NCBI GenBank assembly: GCA_958408685.1
Contig: CATYLC010000001.1
Location: 177,782-241,781 of the forward strand
Source of the DNA: an uncultured Collinsella sp.
Lineage (GTDB): Bacteria; Actinomycetota; Coriobacteriia; Coriobacteriales; Coriobacteriaceae
DNA: 64,000 nt
Direction: 5' to 3'
Part shown: piece after piece, positions 33,791-41,994 of the stretch
Layout: each line of letters begins with the position of its first letter
Numbering within the stretch: the stretch's first letter is position 1
Program-made: the position numbers and the translations under genes
Notes under the pieces: generated by a model
Database searches by the model: none
Told to the model about the DNA's origin: nothing
What the model saw: only the letters and a program-made list of their open reading frames with translations

Positions 33791-34630
33791 ATGGCAGATT
33801 CCAAGGCAGAATATCCCGCTCCCGATTGCCTTGCGCCCGCCGCGATCGAGGCCAAGACCGAGGCCGCCGGCGTGACCAAGGCCAACCTGCCGGTCGCAAA
33901 GGCCTTTGTTTTGGCGATGTTCGCTGGTGCGTTCATTGCCTTCGGCGGCCTGTTCTTTACCGTGTTCTTGAGCGATAGCACGCTGGGCTGGGGCGCCCAG
34001 CGCGTCGTGGGCGGCCTGTGCTTTTGCCTGGGCCTGGTGCTGGTGCTGGTGTGCGGCGCCGAGCTGTTTACCGGTAATTCGCTTATGGTCTGCGCGCTCA
34101 AGAGTAAAAAGATCACCCTGGTCCAGATGCTCAAGGCCTGGGCCGTCGTATGGGTCGGTAACTTTGTCGGTGCCCTGTTCATCGTCTTTTTGGTGTACAT
34201 GGCCGGCATTTACAAGCTCAACGGCGAGGCGGTCGCCAATTCCATGGTGAGCGTCGCCGCCGGCAAGGTGACGGTCGACTGGGTGACGATCTTCTTCCGC
34301 GGCATCCTGTGCAACATCTTTGTGTGCCTGGCCGTGTGGATCGGTACCGCTGGCAAGACCGTGGTCGATAAGGTTGTGGGCATTTTGCTGCCCATCGCCG
34401 CCTTTGTGGCCTGCGGTTTTGAGCACTGCGTTGCCAACATGTACTTTTTGCCCATGGGTGCCGTGATGCACGCGTGCGGCTATGGTGCCGACGTCGCCGG
34501 CGCCGATGCGCTCAACGCTGCGGGCATTGCGTTTAACCTGTCCGCCGCCACGCTGGGCAACATCGTGGGTGGCGCGGTTCTGATCGCGCTCGGCTACTGG
34601 TTTATCTACGCCAAGAAGTCCGAGGCGTAA
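33791..34630 (+). CDS. focA: Formate channel/transporter
   Basis: A 279-residue FNT-family membrane protein with six hydrophobic segments, which conducts formate across the inner membrane. Motifs include GAELFTGNSLMV, the half-helix region and CGFEHCVANMYFLPMGA, where the conserved histidine of the pore lies. AAGAAGTG precedes the ATG; a longer TTG frame from 33758 is less likely. It follows the hydrogenase genes, so formate transport and disposal are linked. Confidence 0.92.
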   Translation: MADSKAEYPAPDCLAPAAIEAKTEAAGVTKANLPVAKAFVLAMFAGAFIAFGGLFFTVFLSDSTLGWGAQRVVGGLCFCLGLVLVLVCGAELFTGNSLMVCALKSKKITLVQMLKAWAVVWVGNFVGALFIVFLVYMAGIYKLNGEAVANSMVSVAAGKVTVDWVTIFFRGILCNIFVCLAVWIGTAGKTVVDKVVGILLPIAAFVACGFEHCVANMYFLPMGAVMHACGYGADVAGADALNAAGIAFNLSAATLGNIVGGAVLIALGYWFIYAKKSEA

Positions 34631-34650
34631 TAAGCTGGAATGACGTACGG

Positions 34651-34686
34651 GCCTCCCGAGGGGCGTTTGCCTTTTGGGAGGCTCTT
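34651..34686 (+). terminator. Terminator of the formate hydrogenlyase operon
   Basis: GCCTCCC (34651-34657) pairs with GGGAGGC (34676-34682), an 18-nt loop, followed by TCTT. The T-run is weak but position and stem support termination. Confidence 0.6.
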
Positions 34687-34790
34687 CGTGTCTTGCTGCG
34701 GTAGATGCAGCGGGCTTTGCGTCGCGGCAGCTGGTGGCAGGGCTGTGGTGCGGCGGGGCATGAACCCCTGAGCTGGAAGGAATAATCGAG

Positions 34791-36908
34791 ATGGCATCGA
34801 GAGCTATGCATGACGGTCGCTCCGTGGTGACGACATGCGGGGGATGCTATGCCGATTGCGCCTTTGCGGCACGCGTTGAGGACGGTCGCGTGGTGGCCGA
34901 GTTGCCGGTGCCGGGACATCCGTGCGCGGCGCGTGCCCTGTGCGCCCGCGGGCGCCATCGCCTGGCAATGCCGTTTGACGAGCGCGACCGGATTTTGCAC
35001 CCCATGCGACGCCGCCGGGATGGCTCGGGGTTTGATGCGGTTACCTGGGACGAGGCGTTTGCTCAGATTGCCGAGCGTCTTTTGGGAATTGTTGACGAGC
35101 GCGGGCCCCGTGCGCTGGGCATGACACTTGGTGTGCCCTCGTTCGACCGCTACTGGGCGTATCGTTTTATGCATGCGCTGGGCTCGCCCAACGTGTACGG
35201 TGCCGATGGCGCCTGCGAGGTAAGCAGACTTACCGGTTGGGAGCACAGCCTGGGCTATAGCCCCGCCTCCGACCTTGCGCACACCGATTGCATCATGTAT
35301 CTGGGGCGCTCCATTGTCGATTCGTCGACGATGGGGGCCGTTGATGCGCTCAACGATGCCCGTCGACGTGGGGCTAAGATTATCGTGGTTGACCCCCGGC
35401 GCAGTGGCTCGGCTGCGCTTGCCGACCGCTGGCTGCGCGTACGTCCTGGATGCGATCTGGCGTTGCTGCTGGGTATCGCACATGTGCTGGTAGCCGAGGA
35501 CCTGTACGATCATGAGTTCGTGGACCGCTACGCCACAGGCTTTGACGAGCTGGCGCAGGCGGCCAGTGCTTGGACACCCGAGTGGGCCGAGTCGATGTGC
35601 GACGTGCCGGCCGAAGAGATTGTCGCGACGGCGCGCGATCTCGCTGCCGCTGCGCCTGCCGCCGTGGTGGATGCGGGCTTTCATGGCGGCATCGGCATTG
35701 CGTATGCCAATAGCACCCAGACCGCGCGCGCTATCTGCTTGGTCGATGTGCTGCTGGGCTGTATTGGACATGCGGGTGGCGCGCTCAATCCGCCCACACC
35801 GCTTTCTCTGGGCGACCTCGATCCCACTCGCTTTGCGACGCCGCCGGTGCCGCGCGAGCCCAAGCTGGGGTCCGAGCGCTATCCACTGGTCGATCCGGTG
35901 CGCGGACTGTGCACGACCATCGGTCAGTCGATTCTTGCCAGCGATTTGCGTGGGCTCATCGTCTATGCCAGTAACCCCGGTGCGGGCTATGGCAATGCAC
36001 AGGCTTGGTTGGGTATTTTGCAGCAGCTTGACTTGCTTGTGACGATTGATATTCGTTGGTCCGAGACGGCGCGTGCTTCTGACTTCGTGCTGCCCGACGT
36101 GACGTATCTGGAGGCAGACCGCGGTGTGGGCACAGTCGTGGGCGTCAACGATTCGCGCGTGTTCTACCGCAACGCCGTGCTGCCCGTGCAGCATGACGGC
36201 ACACGTCCCGGTCGGGAGATTTTTGCCGGTCTGGCGCAGGCGTGTGGCGTGGGCGAGTATTTCCAGTTTACGTCTGACGATCTGACGGCTGCCCAGGTGG
36301 CGCCTTTTGGGATCGATCTGGACGAGCTCAAGGAGCGCGGCTGGGCCGATACGGGCGTGGCGCTGCCGTCGCGCACGGGTGAGCCGGTGATTCCGCTTGC
36401 CGGCGGCAAAATTGCGCTGGCAAGCGACGTATGGGAACGAGTCGGCATGGGTCGTGTGCCCAACTGGATTGCGCCCATGGTGGAGCCCGGCCCGGGGATG
36501 TTTCGCCTCATTAGTGGCAACCGTCCCTTTGAGTCGCACACCTCGCGCAGGCTTGCGGCTCAAGGTGCCGCCGAGGCTGGATCGGACCTGGATGCCGTGC
36601 AGATGAATGCCGATGCTGCTGCGCACATGGGCATCGCCGACGGCGAGATCGTCGAGCTTGTGAGCGATATGGGCCGCGACCGCGTGCGCGTGGAGACGAC
36701 GCCCTATCTGCATCCGGCGTGCATCTTCACCTCGGCCGCCCCCGGTGGGCGCTCGTTTGGCGCCGATGCCGGTGGCGCTCAAGCCTTGGGCGTGGGCCCG
36801 CTCGACCATACGCCGCTGCGCTGGGACCCGCTGACGGGTGCCGCGCTCACCCAGGAAAACGCCGTTCGCGTGGAAAAGATCACGGAGCACGAGGATAATA
36901 ACGACTGA
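34791..36908 (+). CDS. Molybdopterin oxidoreductase, DMSO-reductase family, cytosolic, no partner subunits
   Basis: A 705-residue bis-MGD enzyme. The N-terminal cluster ligands are C16, C19, C23 and C51 (CGGCYADC...LCARG). C142 in GADGACEVSRL is the likely metal ligand, a plain Cys encoded by TGC where FdhF has Sec140. There is no signal peptide, no TAT motif, and no ferredoxin or membrane-anchor gene next to it, so its electron partner is unknown. The fold is complete, from WDEAF through the C-terminal MopB domain (NRPFESHTSRR, TSAAPGGRSF). It may be a formate-dehydrogenase relative or another oxidoreductase; the substrate is unknown. Confidence 0.8.
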   Translation: MASRAMHDGRSVVTTCGGCYADCAFAARVEDGRVVAELPVPGHPCAARALCARGRHRLAMPFDERDRILHPMRRRRDGSGFDAVTWDEAFAQIAERLLGIVDERGPRALGMTLGVPSFDRYWAYRFMHALGSPNVYGADGACEVSRLTGWEHSLGYSPASDLAHTDCIMYLGRSIVDSSTMGAVDALNDARRRGAKIIVVDPRRSGSAALADRWLRVRPGCDLALLLGIAHVLVAEDLYDHEFVDRYATGFDELAQAASAWTPEWAESMCDVPAEEIVATARDLAAAAPAAVVDAGFHGGIGIAYANSTQTARAICLVDVLLGCIGHAGGALNPPTPLSLGDLDPTRFATPPVPREPKLGSERYPLVDPVRGLCTTIGQSILASDLRGLIVYASNPGAGYGNAQAWLGILQQLDLLVTIDIRWSETARASDFVLPDVTYLEADRGVGTVVGVNDSRVFYRNAVLPVQHDGTRPGREIFAGLAQACGVGEYFQFTSDDLTAAQVAPFGIDLDELKERGWADTGVALPSRTGEPVIPLAGGKIALASDVWERVGMGRVPNWIAPMVEPGPGMFRLISGNRPFESHTSRRLAAQGAAEAGSDLDAVQMNADAAAHMGIADGEIVELVSDMGRDRVRVETTPYLHPACIFTSAAPGGRSFGADAGGAQALGVGPLDHTPLRWDPLTGAALTQENAVRVEKITEHEDNND

Positions 36909-36937
36909 TTGACTCAGCCGATCGAATTGGCTGATAG
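36909..36937 (+). promoter_or_regulatory. Candidate promoter/operator of selAB
   Basis: TTGACT (36909-36914) and TGATAG (36932-36937) are 17 nt apart. A dyad TCAGCC (36914-36919)/GGCTGA (36929-36934) overlaps it, and a perfect palindrome CGTTCGAACG lies at 36943-36952. The promoter match is modest. Confidence 0.4.
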
Positions 36938-36984
36938 TTTGACGTTCGAACGATTGATTCACCTTTGGTTTTGAAAGGCCGCAC

Positions 36985-38442
36985 ATGAGCGATTGCCAGA
37001 ACATGTCCGATGAGGTACGCGCCCGCCTGCGCGCCATTCCTTCCGTCAACGAGCTGCTTGCCGAGTGGCCGGTTGTGAAGGCGGCGGGGGAGACCTGCGA
37101 CGCGGTGGTGCATGCCGCCGTCACGGCCGAGCTCGACGAGGAGCGAGCCGCCATTCGCGCCGGCGCCGCCCCGCGCTCTAAGCGCGACCTGGCTTCGGCC
37201 ATCGAGTGGCGTGCGCACCGCTCCGCGCTGCCAAGCCTGCGTCCCGCCGTCAACGCCACGGGTGTGGTTATCCATACCAACTTGGGCCGCGCCCCGCTCG
37301 CGGAGTCGGTCGCCAAGGCCGTGGCTGAGGTTGCGCGCGGGTACAGCACGCTCGAGTACAGTGTGGACACCTGCTCGCGCGGGTCGCGCAAGGAACATGC
37401 GGCGCAACTGATCCGCTCGCTTACCGGTGCCGAGGACGCGCTGGTCGTTAACAACAACGCCGCCGCTGTGCTGCTGGTGCTGGCGACCCATGCCGCAGGC
37501 AAGGAGGTCATCGTCAGCCGCGGCGAGCTTGTCGAGATCGGCGGCAGCTTCCGCATCCCCGATGTCATGGCGGCTTCGGGCGCCAAACTCGTCGAGGTCG
37601 GCGCCACCAACCGCACGCATCTGGGCGACTACGAGCGCGCCATCACGCCCGAAACGGCCATGATCCTTAAGGTCCATCCTTCCAACTATCGCATCGAGGG
37701 TTTCCACGAGGAGGTGGGTTCTCGGGAGCTTGCGGCGCTTGCTCACAAGCATGGCCTGCTGTTCTATGAGGACCAAGGTTCGGGCGCACTGCTGCCCGAC
37801 GATATCCTGGTGCGCGGCGGCGAAGAAACCACGCCGGCTTCGATTTCGGCAGGGCTCGATCTGGTGTCGTGCTCGGGTGATAAACTGCTCGGCGCTGCCC
37901 AGGCGGGCATTATCATGGGCCGTCGCGATCTGGTCCAGGCCTGTGGGTCGCATCCGCTTATGCGCGCCCTGCGCCCGGGCAAGCTCGCACTGGCGGCGCT
38001 CGAGGCCACACTGCGCATTTACATGGATGGGGCGGATGTGGCCCATCGCGAGGTGCCGGTGCTCAATATGCTCACGCTTCCGCAGGCTCATCTGGAGCGT
38101 CGCGCACGCAAGCTGCGCGATCGTATGGTCGCTGGGCTCGATAAGGCCGGTTGCCCGTGCGCCGTTCAGGTGGAGATTGTCGAGGAGTCCTCGACGCCCG
38201 GTGGCGGTTCGCTGCCTACCGTTGAGCTGCCCACGATGTGCGTTGCCGTGCGTCTTGTTGACGAGCGCCTGACGGTCGACGCGCTCAAGCGCTCGCTTGT
38301 CCAGGACTTCGACACGCCGGTCGTCACGCGAGCCTCGCACGATCGCATTTTGTTTGACGTCCGTACGCTTGTGGGCGACCGCGATATCGAGACCGCGGCG
38401 TCGACGCTTGCCGCGTGCGTTGAGAAGGCGATTGCTCGATGA
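36985..38442 (+). CDS. selA: L-seryl-tRNA(Sec) selenium transferase
   Basis: A 485-residue PLP enzyme that converts Ser-tRNA(Sec) into Sec-tRNA(Sec) using selenophosphate. RPAVNATGVVIHTNLGRAPL is the SelA signature region, and the PLP lysine is K300 in SCSGDKLLGA. GAAAGG lies upstream of the ATG. It overlaps selB by 4 nt (ATGA), so the two are coupled. It should work with SelD at 11.7 kb. Confidence 0.96.
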   Translation: MSDCQNMSDEVRARLRAIPSVNELLAEWPVVKAAGETCDAVVHAAVTAELDEERAAIRAGAAPRSKRDLASAIEWRAHRSALPSLRPAVNATGVVIHTNLGRAPLAESVAKAVAEVARGYSTLEYSVDTCSRGSRKEHAAQLIRSLTGAEDALVVNNNAAAVLLVLATHAAGKEVIVSRGELVEIGGSFRIPDVMAASGAKLVEVGATNRTHLGDYERAITPETAMILKVHPSNYRIEGFHEEVGSRELAALAHKHGLLFYEDQGSGALLPDDILVRGGEETTPASISAGLDLVSCSGDKLLGAAQAGIIMGRRDLVQACGSHPLMRALRPGKLALAALEATLRIYMDGADVAHREVPVLNMLTLPQAHLERRARKLRDRMVAGLDKAGCPCAVQVEIVEESSTPGGGSLPTVELPTMCVAVRLVDERLTVDALKRSLVQDFDTPVVTRASHDRILFDVRTLVGDRDIETAASTLAACVEKAIAR

Positions 38443-40406
38443 GTGAAGTTCAAGCACTGGTGGAGTGCCCCGTTATCGTTGGCACGGCGGGCCACGTTGA
38501 CCACGGCAAGTCGGCATTGATCGAGGCGCTGACCGGCAAGAATCCCGACCGTCTGGAGGTTGAGCGCCGTCGCGGTATGACCGTGGAGCTGGGCTTTGGC
38601 GAGCTGGCACTGCCGAGTGGCAAGATCGTCGGCCTGGTCGACGTGCCGGGCCACGCGCATTACCTGCGCGCCATGGTGCAGGGTGCGACAGGCATCGACG
38701 TTGCCGTGCTGGTGGTCTCTGCCGTTGAGGGTGTAATGCCGCAGACGCGCGAGCACGTGCACGTGCTGGAGCTGCTGGGCGTCACGCATATGGTGGTGGC
38801 GCTGACGATGTGCGACCTGGCCGATGCCGAGATGACCGAGCTTGCCGAGCTCGATGTCGATGACTTTTTGTCGGGTACCGTGTTTGCGGGCGCGCCGATT
38901 GTGCCCGTGTCGTCTAAGACGGGCGAGGGGATCGACGGGCTGCTTGCGGTGCTCGACGAGCAGGTAAGTGCCTGCTGGGATGCCTGCCGCGACCGTGCCG
39001 AGCGCACCGATGCCGCGCCGCGCCTGCCGATTGACCGCTGCTTTACGATTAAGGGCGTCGGCACTGTCGTAACGGGAACGCTGCACGATGCGCCGGTTGC
39101 GGTGGGCGACGAGCTGATGGCTTTGCCGTCGCGTACGGTCTGTCGCGTGCGCGGGATTCAGGTGCATGGCGATACGCCGCGCGCGCTGCCTGGTCAGCGT
39201 GTGGCGCTCAACCTAGTTGGTGACGGTGCCGCGGCGCTTGACCGTGGCGAGATGCTGGGCGTTGCGGACCGCTTTGGCCAGACGTTGCGCTTTATGATGA
39301 CGTTCACTTACTTGGGTCGCGAGGGAGCCAAGCCGCGTGTGCTCGAGTCGGGTGCGCGTGTGCACGTGATGGCGGGTACAGCCGAGGTTGTCGGTCGTAT
39401 CATGTTCATGGAGGGCGAGGCCCCCATGGCGGTGGGCGAGACCCGTATTGTTCAGGTGCGCTTGGAAAACTCGCTGCCGCTGCGTGCCGGGGACCATGCT
39501 GTGGTGCTGTCCTATTCGCCCGTGATGCTTATTGGCGGCGGGCGTGTGCTGCTTTCGCGCTGCCGTCGCTCGCGCGAGCTCTCGGCGGGGGAGTGCACGC
39601 TGCTTGCAGCGCTTGAGACCGGCGATGCCGTCGCTGGTGTGGACGCGTGGCTAGCGCTGCAGACGTTGCCAGTCGCGGTCGCCGACGTTGCCGCGGCGCT
39701 CGATCTTGTTTCCGGTGAGGCCGATGCCGCGCTGAACGAGTTGGTGGCGCGAGGTGTTGTGCGCGAGCTTGCGGGCTCGGACGGTACGCTGTATGCGAAT
39801 GCTGCCGTGCTCGATGCCGCCATGGACGTGCTGACGGCGACCCTGACTGCCATGCACGCGGCGGCGCCCAAGGAGACGGGCTTTACGCCCGGCGCCGTTG
39901 CCCATGCTGCGTGGCCTGCCGCTGATGAGGGCGTTGCCTCTGCTCTGATTGCCGAGGGCTGCTCGCGTGGCGTGTGTGCCGCTGAGGGTGCCGAGGTATT
40001 CGACCCGCACTCCGCTGCTGCCGCGGCGCGTGTGGTGCGCGAGGCCTGCGAACGTATCGTCGCGCTGCTTGACGAGGCTGGCCTGGATGCACCGGCGCTT
40101 CCCGAGGTGGGCGAACAGCTGCAGCTCGGTCGCGACACCATGACGCGTGCCCTGCGCGAGCTTTCGCTCAATCGCTCGATCGTTAAGGTCGAGCGCGACG
40201 TTGCCCTGTCCGCTGCTGCCGAGGCCCATGCGCGTGAGCTCGTCGCCGCCGCCATTGAGGCGGCCGGCGGCGCTGCCACCACGAGCGTGCTGCGCGAGGC
40301 CCTGGGCGTGTCGCGCAAACGCGCCATCAGCATCTTGGAGCACCTGGATGCCGTGCGCTTTACGGTGCTCGACAAGGATGCCGGCGGTCTGCGCTCCCTG
40401 CGCTAG
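38439..40406 (+). CDS. selB: Selenocysteine-specific elongation factor
   Basis: A 655-residue translation GTPase that delivers Sec-tRNA to UGA codons. G1 is GTAGHVDHGKS (about residues 14-24), the switch-1 region has ERRRGMTVELGF, and G3 is DVPGHAHY. The usual NKxD G4 reads TMCDLAD, where a Cys precedes the Asp; this variation occurs in some SelB. The C-terminal winged-helix repeats (ending HLDAVRFTVLDKDAGG) bind SECIS hairpins. selC follows 36 nt later. Confidence 0.95.
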   Translation: MSEVQALVECPVIVGTAGHVDHGKSALIEALTGKNPDRLEVERRRGMTVELGFGELALPSGKIVGLVDVPGHAHYLRAMVQGATGIDVAVLVVSAVEGVMPQTREHVHVLELLGVTHMVVALTMCDLADAEMTELAELDVDDFLSGTVFAGAPIVPVSSKTGEGIDGLLAVLDEQVSACWDACRDRAERTDAAPRLPIDRCFTIKGVGTVVTGTLHDAPVAVGDELMALPSRTVCRVRGIQVHGDTPRALPGQRVALNLVGDGAAALDRGEMLGVADRFGQTLRFMMTFTYLGREGAKPRVLESGARVHVMAGTAEVVGRIMFMEGEAPMAVGETRIVQVRLENSLPLRAGDHAVVLSYSPVMLIGGGRVLLSRCRRSRELSAGECTLLAALETGDAVAGVDAWLALQTLPVAVADVAAALDLVSGEADAALNELVARGVVRELAGSDGTLYANAAVLDAAMDVLTATLTAMHAAAPKETGFTPGAVAHAAWPAADEGVASALIAEGCSRGVCAAEGAEVFDPHSAAAAARVVREACERIVALLDEAGLDAPALPEVGEQLQLGRDTMTRALRELSLNRSIVKVERDVALSAAAEAHARELVAAAIEAAGGAATTSVLREALGVSRKRAISILEHLDAVRFTVLDKDAGGLRSLR

Positions 40407-40424
40407 ATTGGCTGCTCGGTTTGG

Positions 40425-40430
40425 TAAAAT
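40425..40430 (+). promoter_or_regulatory. Candidate -10 box of selC
   Basis: TAAAAT lies 13 nt upstream of the tRNA-Sec 5' end. No good -35 is seen at the right distance, so readthrough from selB is also possible. Confidence 0.3.
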
Positions 40431-40442
40431 ACGTCCGCACTT

Positions 40443-40539
40443 GGGAACGGATGGGCTCCGGTGGGCTCCGCGGTCCTCAAAACCGTTGCGAGGCGTGCAA
40501 AACGTCTTGGATGTGTTCGATTCACATACGTTCCCGCCA
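40443..40539 (+). tRNA. selC: tRNA-Sec (anticodon TCA)
   Basis: A 97-nt long tRNA. The acceptor GGGAACG pairs with CGTTCCC, the anticodon loop CCTCAAA presents TCA, a long variable arm (TTGCGAGGC...) follows, and the T-loop GTTCGATTC and a genomic CCA (40537-40539) are present. It lies directly after selB. Its decoding of UGA fits both selenoprotein genes in the window. Confidence 0.95.
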
Positions 40540-40694
40540 TACGCTACCAGCGCTTTTGTGCTCGCGGTCTTGCTGCGTGCCGCAAAGGCGCTGTTTTGTT
40601 TCTGCATGGGCTCGCCGTGTCCTCTGCCTTGTCGCCTGCGGTAATTGGTCCCGTGCGTTGGGCTTCGAGCATGCCGATGGAGGTGTTTTGTCGT

Positions 40695-41327
40695 ATGACT
40701 ACCGTAAGACGGGCCGATCTTTCTTGCGTCGTCCAAGCGGGCGGGCTGTCCTCACGCATGGGCCGCGATAAGGCGCGCATGACGTTTTGCGGCGAACCGC
40801 TCATCGAGCGCGTGCTGGGTCGGCTAGCGACAGTTGCCGGCGAGTTGGTCGTGACGACGTCGCGTCCCAGCGAGCTTGCCTATCTTGAGGAGCGCACGTT
40901 TGGCGGTCTGGTGCCGCGAATAGTGTCGGACCTTGAGGGGCCGGCGGGCGCCATGCGCGGCATCGCGAGCTCGTTGGCCGCGGCCCGATTGCCGCTCGTG
41001 GCGATCGTCGCCTGCGATATGCCGTTTGTCTCGCCGGAACTTATCGGCTCGCTTACCGATCGTGTTGAGGCCGAGGCGCTCGACGTGTGCGTGCCGCGCG
41101 AGGAGCGGGGGATTGAGCCGCTTTGCGCCGTCTGGCGCCGTGACGCGTGTGCGCCGGTCGCCCAAGAGCTGCTCGCCTGCGACCGTCAGCGCATTCGCTG
41201 CCTGATCAATCGCGTTCAGGCTGGTTATATGGATGAGCCGCAGATCGTTAAGGTAGCGGGCTCGACGCTCTGCTTTGAAAACGTCAATACGCCCGAGGAG
41301 TTTGCGGCGGCCGAGTTGCTCGCCTAG
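40695..41327 (+). CDS. mobA: Molybdenum cofactor guanylyltransferase
   Basis: A 210-residue enzyme that attaches GMP to molybdopterin to form the MGD cofactor used by FdhF and the 34791 oxidoreductase. The GTP-binding N terminus VVQAGGLSSRMGRDKARM is at about residues 12-29, with DLEGPAGAMRGI and ACDMPF downstream. GGAGG 11 nt upstream supports ATG 40695; longer in-frame starts overlap tRNA-Sec. Confidence 0.88.
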   Translation: MTTVRRADLSCVVQAGGLSSRMGRDKARMTFCGEPLIERVLGRLATVAGELVVTTSRPSELAYLEERTFGGLVPRIVSDLEGPAGAMRGIASSLAAARLPLVAIVACDMPFVSPELIGSLTDRVEAEALDVCVPREERGIEPLCAVWRRDACAPVAQELLACDRQRIRCLINRVQAGYMDEPQIVKVAGSTLCFENVNTPEEFAAAELLA

Positions 41328-41342
41328 ACGATTGGAGTTGCC

Positions 41343-41738
41343 ATGTCTCACGATATTTGCCCCGACACGGGAGAGTCTTGCACTTGCGATGGTTCCGAGC
41401 CCTGTACCTGCGGCTGCGGTGGCTGTGGACATACTGCGGAAGAGGAAGCGGCCGCCGCGGCGTATCGTGAGGCACACCGCGAAGGCCCGTCCGGTGATGC
41501 CCTCGACCACGAGCGCAAGATTATCGTGTCGTTTGACAGCACCTTCGATGTGATGGAATGCGAGCAGTTGTGCCTGGATGCCGGTGTGCCCGGGCGCATT
41601 ATGCCTTTGCCCGGCTCCATTACCGCAGGTTGCGGGCTGTGCTGGGCCATGCCGTTCTCGGGCGATGCCCTCGCCGCCTTCCGTGCCGCCACCGAGGGCC
41701 GCGTAACCCCCGCCGACTACCATCAGCTCGTCCTCTAA
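41343..41738 (+). CDS. DUF3343 protein with Cys-rich N-terminal extension
   Basis: A 131-residue protein. The C-terminal 75 residues are a DUF3343 domain (KIIVSFDSTFDVMECEQLC, RIMPLPGSITAGCGLCW), close in pattern to the 13484-13735 protein. The first 30 residues hold nine cysteines: CPDTGESCTC-DGSEP-CTCGCGGCG, including CxC and CxCxCxxC spacing that suggests metal or selenium binding. It lies 15 nt after mobA, with TTGGAG upstream of the ATG. The function is unknown; Se/S delivery to a Mo enzyme is an inference. Confidence 0.7.
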   Translation: MSHDICPDTGESCTCDGSEPCTCGCGGCGHTAEEEAAAAAYREAHREGPSGDALDHERKIIVSFDSTFDVMECEQLCLDAGVPGRIMPLPGSITAGCGLCWAMPFSGDALAAFRAATEGRVTPADYHQLVL

Positions 41739-41781
41739 CCACCACACCACCACAAAGGTGCCAGTCCCCAATGTGGTGGTT
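41737..41781 (+). terminator. Hairpin at the end of the selAB-mobA region
   Basis: AACCACCACA (41737-41746) pairs perfectly with TGTGGTGGTT (41772-41781), loop 25 nt. The stem begins within the last codon and stop of the DUF3343 gene. No T-run, so termination is likely but not certain. Confidence 0.5.
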
Positions 41782-41898
41782 TGGAACATGTGGACGAAAC
41801 AGCTTCGAAACACGCGATTTGCGCGTTGGGTGCTCAAAAACGCCTCTACCTGCATCGTAATCAAAACGAAACATCTGCTCGTCGGCTTATGCGTAACT

Positions 41899-41928
41899 TT
41901 GCTGCAACAGTGCGATATTATCCATACT
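41899..41928 (+). promoter_or_regulatory. Candidate gdhA promoter
   Basis: TTGCTG (41899-41904) and CATACT (41923-41928) with 18-nt spacing, inside the only AT-rich section upstream of gdhA. A second -10-like TATTAT lies at 41916-41921. Confidence 0.35.
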
Positions 41929-41994
41929 CGATAAAGCTCGCGGCGCATGGGGCGCCTCGAACGACACTTTTCTTTTCCATCAATTGGAGGAAGC

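Noticed and set aside
34791..36908. A third selenoprotein at 34791
   Set aside because: The ligand codon at residue 142 is TGC (Cys) and the frame has no internal TGA.
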